Assembly: GCF_001278075.1 (NCBI RefSeq)
Contig: NZ_CP011340.1
Location: 8,468,593-8,532,592, forward strand
Length of the DNA stretch: 64,000 nucleotides
Direction: 5' to 3'
Origin: Streptomyces pristinaespiralis
GTDB lineage: Bacteria; Actinomycetota; Actinomycetes; Streptomycetales; Streptomycetaceae
In this document: one piece after another, positions 47,901-56,606 of the stretch
Numbering within the stretch: position 1 is the first letter of the stretch
How the letters are laid out: the number at the start of each line of letters is the position of its first letter
Program-made: the position numbers and the translations under genes
Notes under the pieces: generated by a model
Database searches by the model: none
What the model was told of the DNA's origin: nothing
Seen by the model: only the letters and a program-made list of their open reading frames with translations

Positions 47901-50232
47901 CCGCACACAGCTGCAGGCCCCACCGCGCCGCCATCGTGGTCACACCCTCGTACATCAGGCTTGCCGCCACGCGGTCGGCTCCCACCAGCGCCACCAGCAC
48001 ATCCGCATACGGCACCAGGGAACCCGGCAGGCCTTCGTCCTCAAACGTCGCCCGCGCCCGGCTCAGTTCGACGCAGCGCACCAGTGTGGGCCAGTCGTTG
48101 CGGACCGCCGCACGCCGCGCGGCAACGGTCAGAGTGTGGACGATGGCCTGAGGAGGCTGCAGCCCGGCAATCGCGCGGGAGAGGAAATCGGGTTCGATCA
48201 GCAGAGCGAGTTCGTCATCGCGCCCCAGAGCGGCCAGCAGTTCGGGCAGGTGCCGGAACGCGCGGGGATCGGTGAAGAAGCCCCGCTGGGACAACCAGTC
48301 GGCGGCCTGGGACCGGACCTGATCGACCCACCTGTCGTCGCCGTCGGCCCGGCGGATGAAGCGGCTGAAGCTCTCATGATGGATCTTCAGTCCGCCGATG
48401 CCCGGCTGCTGCGCGACGATCGGTGCCACGCTGTTCAGCGCGGCACCGAGTTGCATTCCGGGCAGCGGGAAAATTTCCTCGAGCTCCGACGCACTCACAG
48501 CGAAGTCGCAGACCGCGAGCATGCTGACAGCAGAACGCTGCCCGGGGGTCAGACCGGCCAGCAGATAGGCGTAGTAGTCGTCGAGGTCGTGCGCCGACGA
48601 CGGCACCGTCCGCAATCTCTCCAGAGGATCGCCAGCACCATCCGGCGCCGGCGCCGCTCCCAGGCCCGGGGCAGGACCAACGGCCTGCCGGCACAAATAC
48701 GTGGCGTACAGGGCGTTGCCCCGAGAGCGCTCCTCGATCAGTGCGACCGCGGCCTCCGCCCGCGCAGCGGGATCGAGCCCCTCACCGGCAGAGGAGGGCT
48801 CCAGGGCCGTCAACACGCCCAGGCGGTCCGCCAGAGCATGCAGTTCGGCGCGGTTGAGCGGGGCAACGGTGAGACGGGAGGCACCGGCGTCGACGGCCTC
48901 GAGGTGAGGGCCGGGCTGACTGGCCAGGACGAGCACGACACCGGGCGGCAGTTCCAGGGCGGAGAGGTCCGCGACCAGAGAGGCCGCCGGGTCCACCCGC
49001 GGACGAAAGGCGCTGCCGGTGGTGGATCCAAGAACCCGGCTGACATGGTCGATACCGTCCACGATCAGCGCGATCGGCCGGTCCGGTGCCAGGCCGCGCG
49101 CGGCAGTGACCGCGGCCGTGAGCGTCTCCGGCGTGGCCGCGTAGCGCGGCCTGACCTGCGCCAGCGCCTCCGGAACGGCCGTACCCAGCTGCTTCAGCAG
49201 GCTGCCGATCACGACCTCAGTCAGCACACGCTGCTCACGGTCGATGTCCGCAGCGCCGAGCCAGCAGTGATGCCTCACCGCCAGCCAGGTCTCCCGCAGC
49301 GCATCCCCGAGCTGCTCGCACAACCACGACTTGCCGATGCCGGGAGCACCGGTGACCACCACGACACCCCCCTGCTGAGCAGCGTCCCTCACGGCCGCGA
49401 CCACGCCCGTGAGCACCGTAGGACGTCTCACCTCGGTGGCACGGTCCACGGGGTGCCCCTCACGGACCGCTCCGAAGTCGACTTCCAGACTCAGACGAGG
49501 AAGCAGGTCCTCGACCATCACGGTCCCCGCCCGGCTGCGCGCCGCTTTGGCCGCCTCGATCAGGGCCAGCGCCACCTCCTCGGGCGTGCGGTGCCGGTTC
49601 GGCGGCCGTCCGGCACCGAGTTCTTCGGTGATGCGGTGCAGCAAGGCCGCCTCGGCTGGCCCGGGCTCGCGAATGTTGAGCGAACACGCCGGAAGATCCG
49701 TGTCGACGACCAGGGATGCGCAGGCGCGGTTGAGCAGGTCATCACTGACCTGGGCGAGCATCTCCTTCCACGGAGCGTGTGCACGCAGCGCAGCGGCGTC
49801 GAAACGGAACCGTTTGCTGCTCAAGCCGTGCAGCGCAGGCCCGGGATCGGTGCTCGCGTGGACCGGGCGCAGCACCCGGGTCAGCTCGGGATCCTCCGGC
49901 TCCGTGTCGCGCACCACGAGGCGGTGCGAGGCACCCGGATCCGAGGTGAAGTCGTGGTCCATGGAGGAGAAGAGCAGATCCAGGCGTAGGCCTCGCTTGT
50001 CCTTCGTGAAACTCTCCAGCGACAACGCGCGGTCATGATCCGTGTGCTTGATCTGCAGCCGCTCGCGGCTGCCGGTGCCCCACTCGCACGTGATGTCATC
50101 GAATCGGTCCCCGGTGAACATCTTCGTGTCGACCAGCAGGGAATTCGCACGTCCCACCGCCAGGTCCACCAGCCGCAGCGCGGTGAGCAGGTCCTGGTAA
50201 GCGTAGCCAAGGTGTGTCGGGCGCAGCCCCAT
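44971..50232 (-). CDS. STAND NTPase with N-terminal DUF4297/Cap4-like nuclease
   Basis: From ATG 50232, with GGAGG 7 bases before it, this 1753-residue protein opens with LGYAYQDLLTALRL, then DDITCEW...LQIKHTD. This is the G-x-x-YQ helix and D...Q-x-K metal site of DUF4297/Cap4 PD-(D/E)XK nucleases. A P-loop NTPase of the STAND type follows: VTGAPGIGKSWL near 295, IALIVDGIDHV near 388, then a winged-helix region. The remaining thousand residues are a helical array that probably recognises a ligand. Proteins built like this (Avs-type) oligomerise on detecting a phage protein and then cut DNA. The C-terminal sensor is unlike anything I can name. Confidence 0.8.
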   Translation of the reverse strand: MGLRPTHLGYAYQDLLTALRLVDLAVGRANSLLVDTKMFTGDRFDDITCEWGTGSRERLQIKHTDHDRALSLESFTKDKRGLRLDLLFSSMDHDFTSDPGASHRLVVRDTEPEDPELTRVLRPVHASTDPGPALHGLSSKRFRFDAAALRAHAPWKEMLAQVSDDLLNRACASLVVDTDLPACSLNIREPGPAEAALLHRITEELGAGRPPNRHRTPEEVALALIEAAKAARSRAGTVMVEDLLPRLSLEVDFGAVREGHPVDRATEVRRPTVLTGVVAAVRDAAQQGGVVVVTGAPGIGKSWLCEQLGDALRETWLAVRHHCWLGAADIDREQRVLTEVVIGSLLKQLGTAVPEALAQVRPRYAATPETLTAAVTAARGLAPDRPIALIVDGIDHVSRVLGSTTGSAFRPRVDPAASLVADLSALELPPGVVLVLASQPGPHLEAVDAGASRLTVAPLNRAELHALADRLGVLTALEPSSAGEGLDPAARAEAAVALIEERSRGNALYATYLCRQAVGPAPGLGAAPAPDGAGDPLERLRTVPSSAHDLDDYYAYLLAGLTPGQRSAVSMLAVCDFAVSASELEEIFPLPGMQLGAALNSVAPIVAQQPGIGGLKIHHESFSRFIRRADGDDRWVDQVRSQAADWLSQRGFFTDPRAFRHLPELLAALGRDDELALLIEPDFLSRAIAGLQPPQAIVHTLTVAARRAAVRNDWPTLVRCVELSRARATFEDEGLPGSLVPYADVLVALVGADRVAASLMYEGVTTMAARWGLQLCAAVDRAGCAAPWEAYLTAWDEARKERVHYGSESDESVFLAELRGRIRLPARAADDVELGQVPRTLAQRVARFLGQEALTSPEDALGVLLDCLGPDPLLESAELIEQPDRRAALLLHLADAHGTAGGALPSARALATAAWASGPCDPRRLLRHGVAVSDLAEEIFSGDIAAVLAEAAQDVLTDRASGLSGPVNRWLTLLAVAHAADPQAPARLLPLLEGDGFYRAWLRFTLATVGLHRDVEAGILTAETASVTVRVALEQLAQHAHAFTGSPRACDLADIHRQVRQVLHDAVALLRGDDVAVGIAFLQAVSEGTTTSLMGMAGTGPLITTELVSLLAGSVGQAGADIVHELMRTLRGAQAERRALYAEDADFELEMARVSLACDDPHEAQRCWERAARYVGAYGGHKDITIEELLDPLPQLLQADPVQAQVRLAHTQPLVYLVADCTDGRGTAGTPQEWWRSLARLDPRGAAQLGAQVLLAEPGLPDGRVGAAHRQLLATQADTADPVVLAALRIAAGPDGRSIQQDVALLTRLADLPGDDAARASRLLPVLANAITSTYDDQTLIAASQAAGDEPTSALRTAAQRCGGEGGSPWAPRPVPDNTSRDWFGPEKRPTADAYLHAQQRPTLPEGAAGALAAVRDRSSKAYDAPSGPRWSRDALANAVGWRLLEIIDGQGADAAAQFLHRIADEMNASNPLELLADLAMGLRLRQDSDPGVYGPLAATAGMLAYTKMRGGGGWRSFGGNDRLDLWQQAHSADPATAARNLADQVAHAVAEASYSRTIGVSLALVSAFAVQPPLASPPAVSAFACWDAAYGVIAHRLPGRARLGQGAYHPVPEQATQHDIDTALCELALATIALPERGDKRRALITATVLLASRSGQAQAALARVLSFDLGAGPLTWLLTVLQGHLPDGPLDAALLAQLVTLCGSDVLSVRADASAILARAGHQAPAPTATAAHPTLARAIAAALSPSEDSA

Positions 50233-50473
50233 GCTCACCTCCAGCGTGCCCTGCTCACTTGGCACCCCCCCCGTGGTGCGCGTCGCGGTCACCCTAACCT
50301 CCCTGACGTACCAGGACGGAACGGAAACCCAAGGGGAGATCGTGTGCGCAAGATCCAGCTGGCCCGGGAACACCTGGCAGGTTGGGCACCAGCAGCGGCT
50401 CTCGCACGCGAGATCGACGGCGACGGCCGCACTTACCCGGTTGTCGACGGCTTCGCGTACAAGACAGAGGGTG

Positions 50474-53194
50474 TCAGGCTTCGATGTTGATGCCGTAGTC
50501 GGTAGCCAGGCCCGCGAGGCCGGTGTTGTAGCCCTGCCCGACAGCGCGGGCCTTCCATCCGGCCTTGTGGCGGTAGAGCTCCACCGCGACGGTGACGGTC
50601 TCGCCTGATGAGAACGGCCCCGGAGCGAAAGCCAGTTGGGCGCCGGAAGACTGGGTGATATCTGCGTGCCACTGGGTGTGCTGGTCGAAGACTGCGGCGG
50701 GCTGGGCCTCGAGGTCGATGCTGACGATGACGGCGATGGAGGTGATGTCGTCGGGGATGAGGTTCAGATCGGCGGTGACGGTGTCTCCTCCGAGGCTGAC
50801 CCCGTCGTGACTGGGGTGGTTGTAGAAGACGAGGTCGTGGTCGTCGCGTACCTTGCCGTTGCGGGTGAGGAGTACAGCGGAGACATCGACGGGCGCGCCG
50901 GTGCAGGTGATGCGGACCGTCGTCGGTTCCGTGGCCACGGCCGTGTTGGCCCCCTTGGCCAGCAACTGCCCAGCAGCGTTTTCCCCGTTGCTGGCCGGGA
51001 CGGCGGGGGAGGGGGGTGCGATCGGCGGCAGGCTGGTACCAGTAAGAGCCGCGATGACATGCTGGAGGATGGGCCAGCCCTCGGTTTCCTCGCCAGGCCA
51101 CGGCCAGGTCAGCCGCTGGGCGCCGAACTCCTTGGCGGTCGGCGGCCGCCCGAGTGCTTCCTGTAGTTGGAGGTGGCGCAGGCTTTCGGTGGCCAGGCGG
51201 CTGAGCTGCCACTGCCGTTGGGTTTCTTCCGGGTTGTTCACCCAGGTGTCGTGGTCGACGGGCTTGCCGCCCAGCTCCTGGTACACCCGGCGGGCGAAGT
51301 CGTAGCCGTCGCCGGCCAGCAGGCGGGCGGGCCGCTCCTGCAGGGAAGACGCCGGCTCGCCGATGGCCGTGTACAGCGCCCCGAGGTCGCCGCCCGTCCA
51401 GTGGTTGGCTGCTGTGATCGCGAACCGGGCGAACTGGGGCAGCGTGGGGGGACGCCCCTTGGCGGCGACGAAGCGGTGATGCTGGTGGGCGACCTCCTCC
51501 AACTCGGAGCGCCAGCGGCCCTCCACGAAGGCACCGAGATACTGCTCGGCCCAGGCCCGCCGGTGTCGTGTGATGAGGTCCCGTAACCGTTCGAAGCCGT
51601 CCCGACGGGCGCCGTGACTCATGCTGGAGGTGAACGTCATCTGCCCGTACGGGGTCTCGACCGTACTGTCCGCGCTGTCCGTGATCTCCTCCTCCGGCCC
51701 GAGGAGTTGTTCGGCGGCTTGCAGTTCGCGGAAGAAGGCGGTGTCGACCGGGCATCCGGCCGCGCGCAGGGCGGCCAGCGGCCTGCTGTAGTAGCGGTCG
51801 ACGCGGTCCAAGGTGGTGCGGGAGTAGGGGCCTTCGCACACGAACCAGGCGGTCAGGCCCACGCCGTGCCAGAACTCGGCCGCAGGACCGAGGGCTTCAG
51901 CCATGGTCTGGTGCGGGCGCGGGTTGCTGACGATGCTGCCGGGATACCGCGCAAGCGTCACCGTCTCCCACAGCCGCCCCACCCGTTCCAGGACATCGGC
52001 GGGCAGACGCTGCCGGTACAACTGAGGGGTATACCCCTGCTCGGTCCGGTTCAGACTCATCAGATCCTGATCGACCAGCCCCCACAACGACGGCATTCCC
52101 CGTGACTGGCCGGCATGCGCCTGGTCGAAGCCTGCCCACCAGCCGCGCAGGGCCGCAGCCCGCTCCTCCACCGGAGACAGAGAACTGCCGCCGCCGAGGA
52201 AGGCCGCGAGCATCGCATGGACCTCGTCCTCCGCGATGCCCGCCTCGGCCGCCATACCGGCCGTCTGCGTGGCCATGCCGACGTACAGACGTGGCTCGGG
52301 CAGAGCGGTGATGATCTCCTCATCCGGGTGCGGGGGAGCCTGAAGGTAATCCAGCACCGCCAGCCAGTCACCCCCGAAGTACGCGGAGACGACCGGCTGC
52401 AGCTCTTTGGTGAGCACCCGGCGCGCCAGGGCTGTTCCCGTCCTGGCCTTCTTTGCGAAACCAGCCATCAGCCCTTGCAACCGCTGGATCCGGTGACGTG
52501 CGGCAAGCTGCACGAGGTCGGCGGCGGCAAGGGTGTCCAGCAAACGAAGGCGGGCCTGCTGCTGTCCCGCACGGTCCAGCTGGTGCCAGCCGCCGCCGAA
52601 GCGGAAGGCTTCCAGCGCGCTCGCGTCGACGCCCAGCAGCCGGTAACGCTCCTCGATGAGTGTCCAGAACCGCTGCTGTTCTGTGCGAGGGAATATCTCT
52701 CCTGCTGCCCGCAGCCGGATGGGCTGAAGCAGTGTCTCGAACAGCGGCACCAGCAGCGCCCACAGCAATACCGTGTCCCAGTCCTCCACAGCGGTGAGGC
52801 GGGCGGTGTCATCGGCGGCCAGCGTCAGAGCGTGGCCAGGGCGTTCCCGCAGCAGATACGGCAGATTGACTGCCCCTGCCTTGACCGAGAGTTTCTGGGG
52901 GAGGTACCACGCCCCGAGCCGCTGCTGCTCCTGGACCCCGAAGGCGTTGGCGCAGAAGACTTCCTCTTCCCGGGTGAGGGCCGTCACCTTGGCGGTGTCC
53001 GGCGTGTGGCGTCCTCGGCCGGGGACGACGGTGGCCACCGGCCGTCCGGCGAGCCCTGCGGCCAGCAGTCTGGCCGCCAGGGCGTCGATGTCGGCGAACC
53101 GTTGCTGCTGCCCGGCCGCCCGCTCCAGGGCAAGCGCCTGCTCGGGACTGCATTCCACGGCCGGCTGCCACCAGCGTGTCGGGTCACTGGCCAC
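50474..53194 (-). CDS. large protein with C-terminal TerD domain
   Basis: The 906-residue protein has about 720 uncharacterised residues, mostly helical with aromatic-rich segments (WDTVLLWALLVPLFETLL, FWHGVGLTAWFVCEG). A linker of Ala/Pro follows near 710. The last 175 residues are a TerD domain: VSAVLLTRNGKVRDDHDLVF, DDITSIAVIVSIDLE and ELYRHKAGWKARAVGQGY, ending LATDYGINI. TerD domains bind calcium and belong to the Ter stress network linked to tellurite and phage resistance. Fusion to so large an N-terminal part is unusual. The start overlaps the end of the upstream Vsr-helicase gene, so both are cotranslated. The role is unknown. Confidence 0.8.
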   Translation of the reverse strand: MASDPTRWWQPAVECSPEQALALERAAGQQQRFADIDALAARLLAAGLAGRPVATVVPGRGRHTPDTAKVTALTREEEVFCANAFGVQEQQRLGAWYLPQKLSVKAGAVNLPYLLRERPGHALTLAADDTARLTAVEDWDTVLLWALLVPLFETLLQPIRLRAAGEIFPRTEQQRFWTLIEERYRLLGVDASALEAFRFGGGWHQLDRAGQQQARLRLLDTLAAADLVQLAARHRIQRLQGLMAGFAKKARTGTALARRVLTKELQPVVSAYFGGDWLAVLDYLQAPPHPDEEIITALPEPRLYVGMATQTAGMAAEAGIAEDEVHAMLAAFLGGGSSLSPVEERAAALRGWWAGFDQAHAGQSRGMPSLWGLVDQDLMSLNRTEQGYTPQLYRQRLPADVLERVGRLWETVTLARYPGSIVSNPRPHQTMAEALGPAAEFWHGVGLTAWFVCEGPYSRTTLDRVDRYYSRPLAALRAAGCPVDTAFFRELQAAEQLLGPEEEITDSADSTVETPYGQMTFTSSMSHGARRDGFERLRDLITRHRRAWAEQYLGAFVEGRWRSELEEVAHQHHRFVAAKGRPPTLPQFARFAITAANHWTGGDLGALYTAIGEPASSLQERPARLLAGDGYDFARRVYQELGGKPVDHDTWVNNPEETQRQWQLSRLATESLRHLQLQEALGRPPTAKEFGAQRLTWPWPGEETEGWPILQHVIAALTGTSLPPIAPPSPAVPASNGENAAGQLLAKGANTAVATEPTTVRITCTGAPVDVSAVLLTRNGKVRDDHDLVFYNHPSHDGVSLGGDTVTADLNLIPDDITSIAVIVSIDLEAQPAAVFDQHTQWHADITQSSGAQLAFAPGPFSSGETVTVAVELYRHKAGWKARAVGQGYNTGLAGLATDYGINIEA

Positions 53195-55250
53195 CGGTCA
53201 GCCTCCGCATGTACTCGACGAACTGCTCAAACGGCACCGGCGCAGCGGTGTTCTGCGCATAGACGGCGTAGCGCTGGGCCATCAGCTGCATTTCCCGCTC
53301 TGTCCTTCGGGCCTCCACCCGGTCCAGCTCGTGCACCACGCGCTGCTCGACGCGTCCCCGCTCGTACAGCACGAACGCGTCCACCCCGCCCAGACCCCCA
53401 CCGGCCCCCTCCGCAGCGCCGCCGGGGCCGGGGAGGACTCCTTCCAAGGTGGTGGCGTCGATCAGCGGGACATCCAGGAGCACAGCGGGATCCATGTCGT
53501 TGTCCGCGCACATGGCCTCCAGATGCTCCTCCAGGCCGAGTTCGGCATGGCAGACCACGTCCATGTACTGCTGCTCGGCAGCCACCGCGGTCTGGCGCAG
53601 GACGCGGACACCGCGGCCGACGAACTGGTAGAACTCGCCGAAGCTGCCATAGGGGCGCAGCGGCACGACCACGGTGATGGGCGGGAAGTCGTAGCCCTGG
53701 CCGAGCATCCGCAACTGCACGATGCCCTGCAGATCCCCGGCGTCGGACTCGAAGCGCCGCCGGGTGGAGGCGATCGCGGAGGCGGGCATGCTGTGGTGCA
53801 GCGTGGCACTGGGAATCCCGTACTCCTCGGCGATCCGCGCGACCTGTTCAGCATGCGCCTGGCCCATCGCCGCGAACAGCACCCTCGGCTTGACGGGCGC
53901 CAGCAGCTTGGCCTGCGCATCCAGACACGCCCGCGTCACGGCCATCACCTGGCGGATCGGCGCCTCGGACTGTGCCGTGATGCGTGCCATCTTCCGCTCG
54001 TCGCCCAGCGTGGCCAGCAAAGCATCACGGCCCACGATCTGCTCGCGCCGCCCGTCCGGCCACACCGCCTCATACACCGTCGACGCCACCTCGGGAGCGA
54101 ACCGGTGCACCCGCAGATTCTTCGCCGACCCGTCCGCGACGGAGTCCACCAGCCGGTAGCGGTAGACGACATCGGCGTCGATCGGCTTGCCGTCCAAACG
54201 CTGGAAGCACGCCGACATCAGCAGGGTGCGCGCACCATGGAAGTGGGCGAACAGCCGCTGGTAGGAGGCGCTGGCCGCGATGTGCGCCTCGTCGACGACG
54301 ATGAAGTCGATGTCCTCCGCCTCCAGCTTGGCCAGCAGGTCCCCGTCACTGTCGCCCGTGCCCAGCGCATGAAAGTTGGTGACCAGGATGTCCGCGTCCA
54401 GAAGCCGCTCACGGCTGACCTGGCTGATCTGCCCGTCGTCCGCGTCCAGGACGAGCGTGGCCGGCGGACGGGCACCGGGCAGCAGCGGCCCGCCCGCCAG
54501 CCCATACAGGACGTTGCCCGGCATCCCCGCATCGATGGCCTTGGCGAAGGTGCCGCGGATGACCGAGCCCGGGGTCACCACCAGCGCCCGCCGTCGGCAA
54601 AACGACAACGTGGCCGCCACCCCCAGGGCCGTCTTGCCCGACCCCACCGCCATCACCGCAGCCGCATGCCGGCCGCCGGAGGCGTAGTAGTTCGCCAACG
54701 CGGCCAATGCCTCGTCCTGGCACGCCCGCAACGGCGCCCGGTCCACCCTGGCCTGTACACCAGCGAAGTACGCCCCGCCTGAGGGCAGTTCGGCACCGGC
54801 AGGCGGATCGGCCGCCCGCATCGGATCGCCAGCCATGTCCGGGATCTCGATACGCGGCACGGCAGTCACCAGCGCCGCCAGGAGCGGATCCTGCCTCAGC
54901 ATCGCCTGCAACTGCGCCACGCAGCGCGCCGTGTCCGTACGCACCGCGTCGTAGGAGAACCGCAGAACGGTCAGGCCGGCCGCGGCCAGATCGTTCTGTC
55001 GCAGCCGGTCGTAGGTGAACGCGGCCCGGTCACTGTGGAAGGCGAACCCGTCGAGCTCGACGGCCAACTGCAGCGTCTCACCCGCGATCAGGTAGTCCAG
55101 CCGGTAAGTGCGCTCGTTGACGGTGACCGGGTGCTGACTGTGCACCCGCGCAACGATCGACGCATCCACGGCCGGCGTGAGCACCCACCGCAAGAACGCC
55201 TCCTCCAAGTAGGAGGCAGCCGGGATCAGTCGCTCCAAACCCGCACTCAT
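53184..55250 (-). CDS. superfamily 2 helicase with N-terminal Vsr/DUF559-like nuclease
   Basis: The 688-residue protein joins two parts. Residues 15-120 contain RLDYLIAGETLQLAVELDGF (D52...E65-x-D67) and later LRQNDLAAAGLTVLRFSYD, the Vsr/DUF559 endonuclease pattern. From about 170 a DExD/H helicase follows: Q-motif RACQDEAL, P-loop AVGSGKTALGV, DEAH box VDEAHIAAS near 318, and motif VI FVGRGVRVLRQT near 550. Such nuclease-helicase fusions occur in defence systems. The ATG at 55250 overlaps the stop of the 199-residue gene upstream (ATGA). It probably acts with the TerD-fusion protein downstream. Confidence 0.82.
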   Translation of the reverse strand: MSAGLERLIPAASYLEEAFLRWVLTPAVDASIVARVHSQHPVTVNERTYRLDYLIAGETLQLAVELDGFAFHSDRAAFTYDRLRQNDLAAAGLTVLRFSYDAVRTDTARCVAQLQAMLRQDPLLAALVTAVPRIEIPDMAGDPMRAADPPAGAELPSGGAYFAGVQARVDRAPLRACQDEALAALANYYASGGRHAAAVMAVGSGKTALGVAATLSFCRRRALVVTPGSVIRGTFAKAIDAGMPGNVLYGLAGGPLLPGARPPATLVLDADDGQISQVSRERLLDADILVTNFHALGTGDSDGDLLAKLEAEDIDFIVVDEAHIAASASYQRLFAHFHGARTLLMSACFQRLDGKPIDADVVYRYRLVDSVADGSAKNLRVHRFAPEVASTVYEAVWPDGRREQIVGRDALLATLGDERKMARITAQSEAPIRQVMAVTRACLDAQAKLLAPVKPRVLFAAMGQAHAEQVARIAEEYGIPSATLHHSMPASAIASTRRRFESDAGDLQGIVQLRMLGQGYDFPPITVVVPLRPYGSFGEFYQFVGRGVRVLRQTAVAAEQQYMDVVCHAELGLEEHLEAMCADNDMDPAVLLDVPLIDATTLEGVLPGPGGAAEGAGGGLGGVDAFVLYERGRVEQRVVHELDRVEARRTEREMQLMAQRYAVYAQNTAAPVPFEQFVEYMRRLTGGQ

Positions 55251-55846
55251 GACGATCCACCCTGTGCCGCAGCCTCGGCAACCAGCGCCTGGGCTTTCTC
55301 CGACAGCCGGGCCGCCACATCCTCGCCCTGCCCGAAACGGGCCAACCGCCGCGCCAGCTCAAGTGCTTCCGTGAAGGCGCCCTCGCGCTCCAGCAGGCCG
55401 ATCAACCGTGGCACCGAGGACACCCGCACAAACGCCGCCGGTGCATCAGTGGTGTCGAAGGACACCGCGTGCGGGGTTGCTTCCATCAACTCCAAGTCCA
55501 GCAGGGCGAACACCTCAAGCGCGGCGAGGGCCCCAGGCTCCGCACGACGTGTACTCCACAGCCGATCGACCGCGCTCTGCAGAACAAAGTGATAGTCCCT
55601 GGCCGAGCCCGGAAGCTCCAGCGCCTCCCAGACACGGGCGATCAGCTCAGCGCCGCGCGCGTCGAACGGCACATGCCGGCTGGCCGGTGTCGCAGACGTA
55701 CTCCCCTCGGCGGTCGGCCACATCGGCGAGCCGTACGACTCGTCCGGACGAACCCCTGCGCCCGGCAGCGCCTCCCGCATGACACCCGGACTCCCGGCAA
55801 AGGCAAGGCCAGGGACAGCCGCCATGCGCTCAAACCACGCCCCCAT
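55247..55846 (-). CDS. first gene of the Vsr-helicase/TerD operon, unknown
   Basis: The 199-residue product from ATG 55846 has a glycine/proline-rich first 60 residues and then helices (RGAELIARVWEALELPG, FVLQSAVDRLWS, ALELARRLARFGQGEDVAA). No motif is recognised. The four-base overlap with the helicase gene indicates a translationally coupled three-gene unit running leftward to 50474. A specificity or regulatory subunit is possible. Nothing in the sequence demonstrates it. Confidence 0.55.
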   Translation of the reverse strand: MGAWFERMAAVPGLAFAGSPGVMREALPGAGVRPDESYGSPMWPTAEGSTSATPASRHVPFDARGAELIARVWEALELPGSARDYHFVLQSAVDRLWSTRRAEPGALAALEVFALLDLELMEATPHAVSFDTTDAPAAFVRVSSVPRLIGLLEREGAFTEALELARRLARFGQGEDVAARLSEKAQALVAEAAAQGGSS

Positions 55847-56342
55847 GTTCCCCCTTCACATAAAGAGGCCTGCACCCTCACCTACAGCGAAGTCGCCCCA
55901 CCCGCCCCCTGCGGTACTTCATTGTCGCAGCCACACACTCTGTGCACCCCGAAAGCGGATATGTACTCCGCTCTCCGTCACCCACCTCGGCCGACTGCTG
56001 CCGGTCGAAGAACGGGAACCAGAGGTCCTTGTCGCCCACTCGACCTCGTGTCCGGAGTCGGGAGTTTCGCTTCACACGCCTCTCGGCCAGCTGTACCAGG
56101 GGACGATGCAGGCCCTGGACGGTTTCGGGTCAACCCGATTTTCCAGGTGGTCTGAGCAGGGACGAACGACGTACCTGCGTTTCACGACGGTGAACACGTC
56201 AGCCTGAACGGGCGCCGATCAGGCTGGCCTTGAGAGCGTCGGCGAGGGAACCTTGAGGCATCGACGGCGGGATACGCCTCGCACCAATCCCTTCCCGAAT
56301 CACCGGGTTGGGTGCCTCACCCCTACCCTCCTGGAGCTGCTC
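55847..56342. other. about 0.5 kb non-coding with two short hairpins
   Basis: The stretch holds the promoter side of the leftward operon and the leader of the small membrane gene. Two hairpins are visible: TCGGGT-CA-ACCCGA (56125-56138), followed by four T residues, which looks like a terminator, and CAGCCTGA...TCAGGCTG (56200-56226) with an 11-base loop. No gene is supported. Confidence 0.4.
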
Positions 56343-56606
56343 ATGTCCGTCCTTCCCCTGCCCGCCGCCAGCCCCGAGCCGCCGGCGTTCTGCGCCAGCC
56401 GCCTCCCTGCCCGCACCCAGCCCAGTCGGCTGGGCATCCCCGAGGTCGTGGTCATCGTCGTGGTCGTCCTGGCATCGGCCGGACTGGCCGCCGGCAACCG
56501 GCCCGTCCCGGCCGCGCTGGTCGTGGTGGCCGCCGCAGTGGCCGACCTGATCACCGGCCGCCGCTCCAGCAACGTCGCCGAGCCCTCCCGCCGCCGCAGC
56601 CGGTGA
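56343..56606 (+). CDS. small two-span membrane protein, 87 aa
   Basis: ATG 56343 follows GGAG. The first 30 residues are polar and proline-rich; then come two hydrophobic helices, EVVVIVVVVLASAGLAAG and PVPAALVVVAAAVADLI, joined by GNRPV, and a basic tail. It is probably a small inner-membrane protein with two spans. Its TGA overlaps the ATG of the broken XRE gene by one base, so they once formed an operon. The function is unknown. Confidence 0.6.
   Translation: MSVLPLPAASPEPPAFCASRLPARTQPSRLGIPEVVVIVVVVLASAGLAAGNRPVPAALVVVAAAVADLITGRRSSNVAEPSRRRSR

Noticed and set aside
46426..49989. A 1187-codon open frame on the plus strand inside the STAND gene
   Set aside because: It is antisense to the STAND reading frame, is rich in arginine, glutamine and glycine with no domain, and is explained by the high-GC third codon positions of the real gene.
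52115..53677. A 520-codon open frame opposite the TerD-fusion and helicase genes
   Set aside because: It crosses the junction of two well-supported minus-strand genes and has an arginine/proline-rich end typical of antisense reading.
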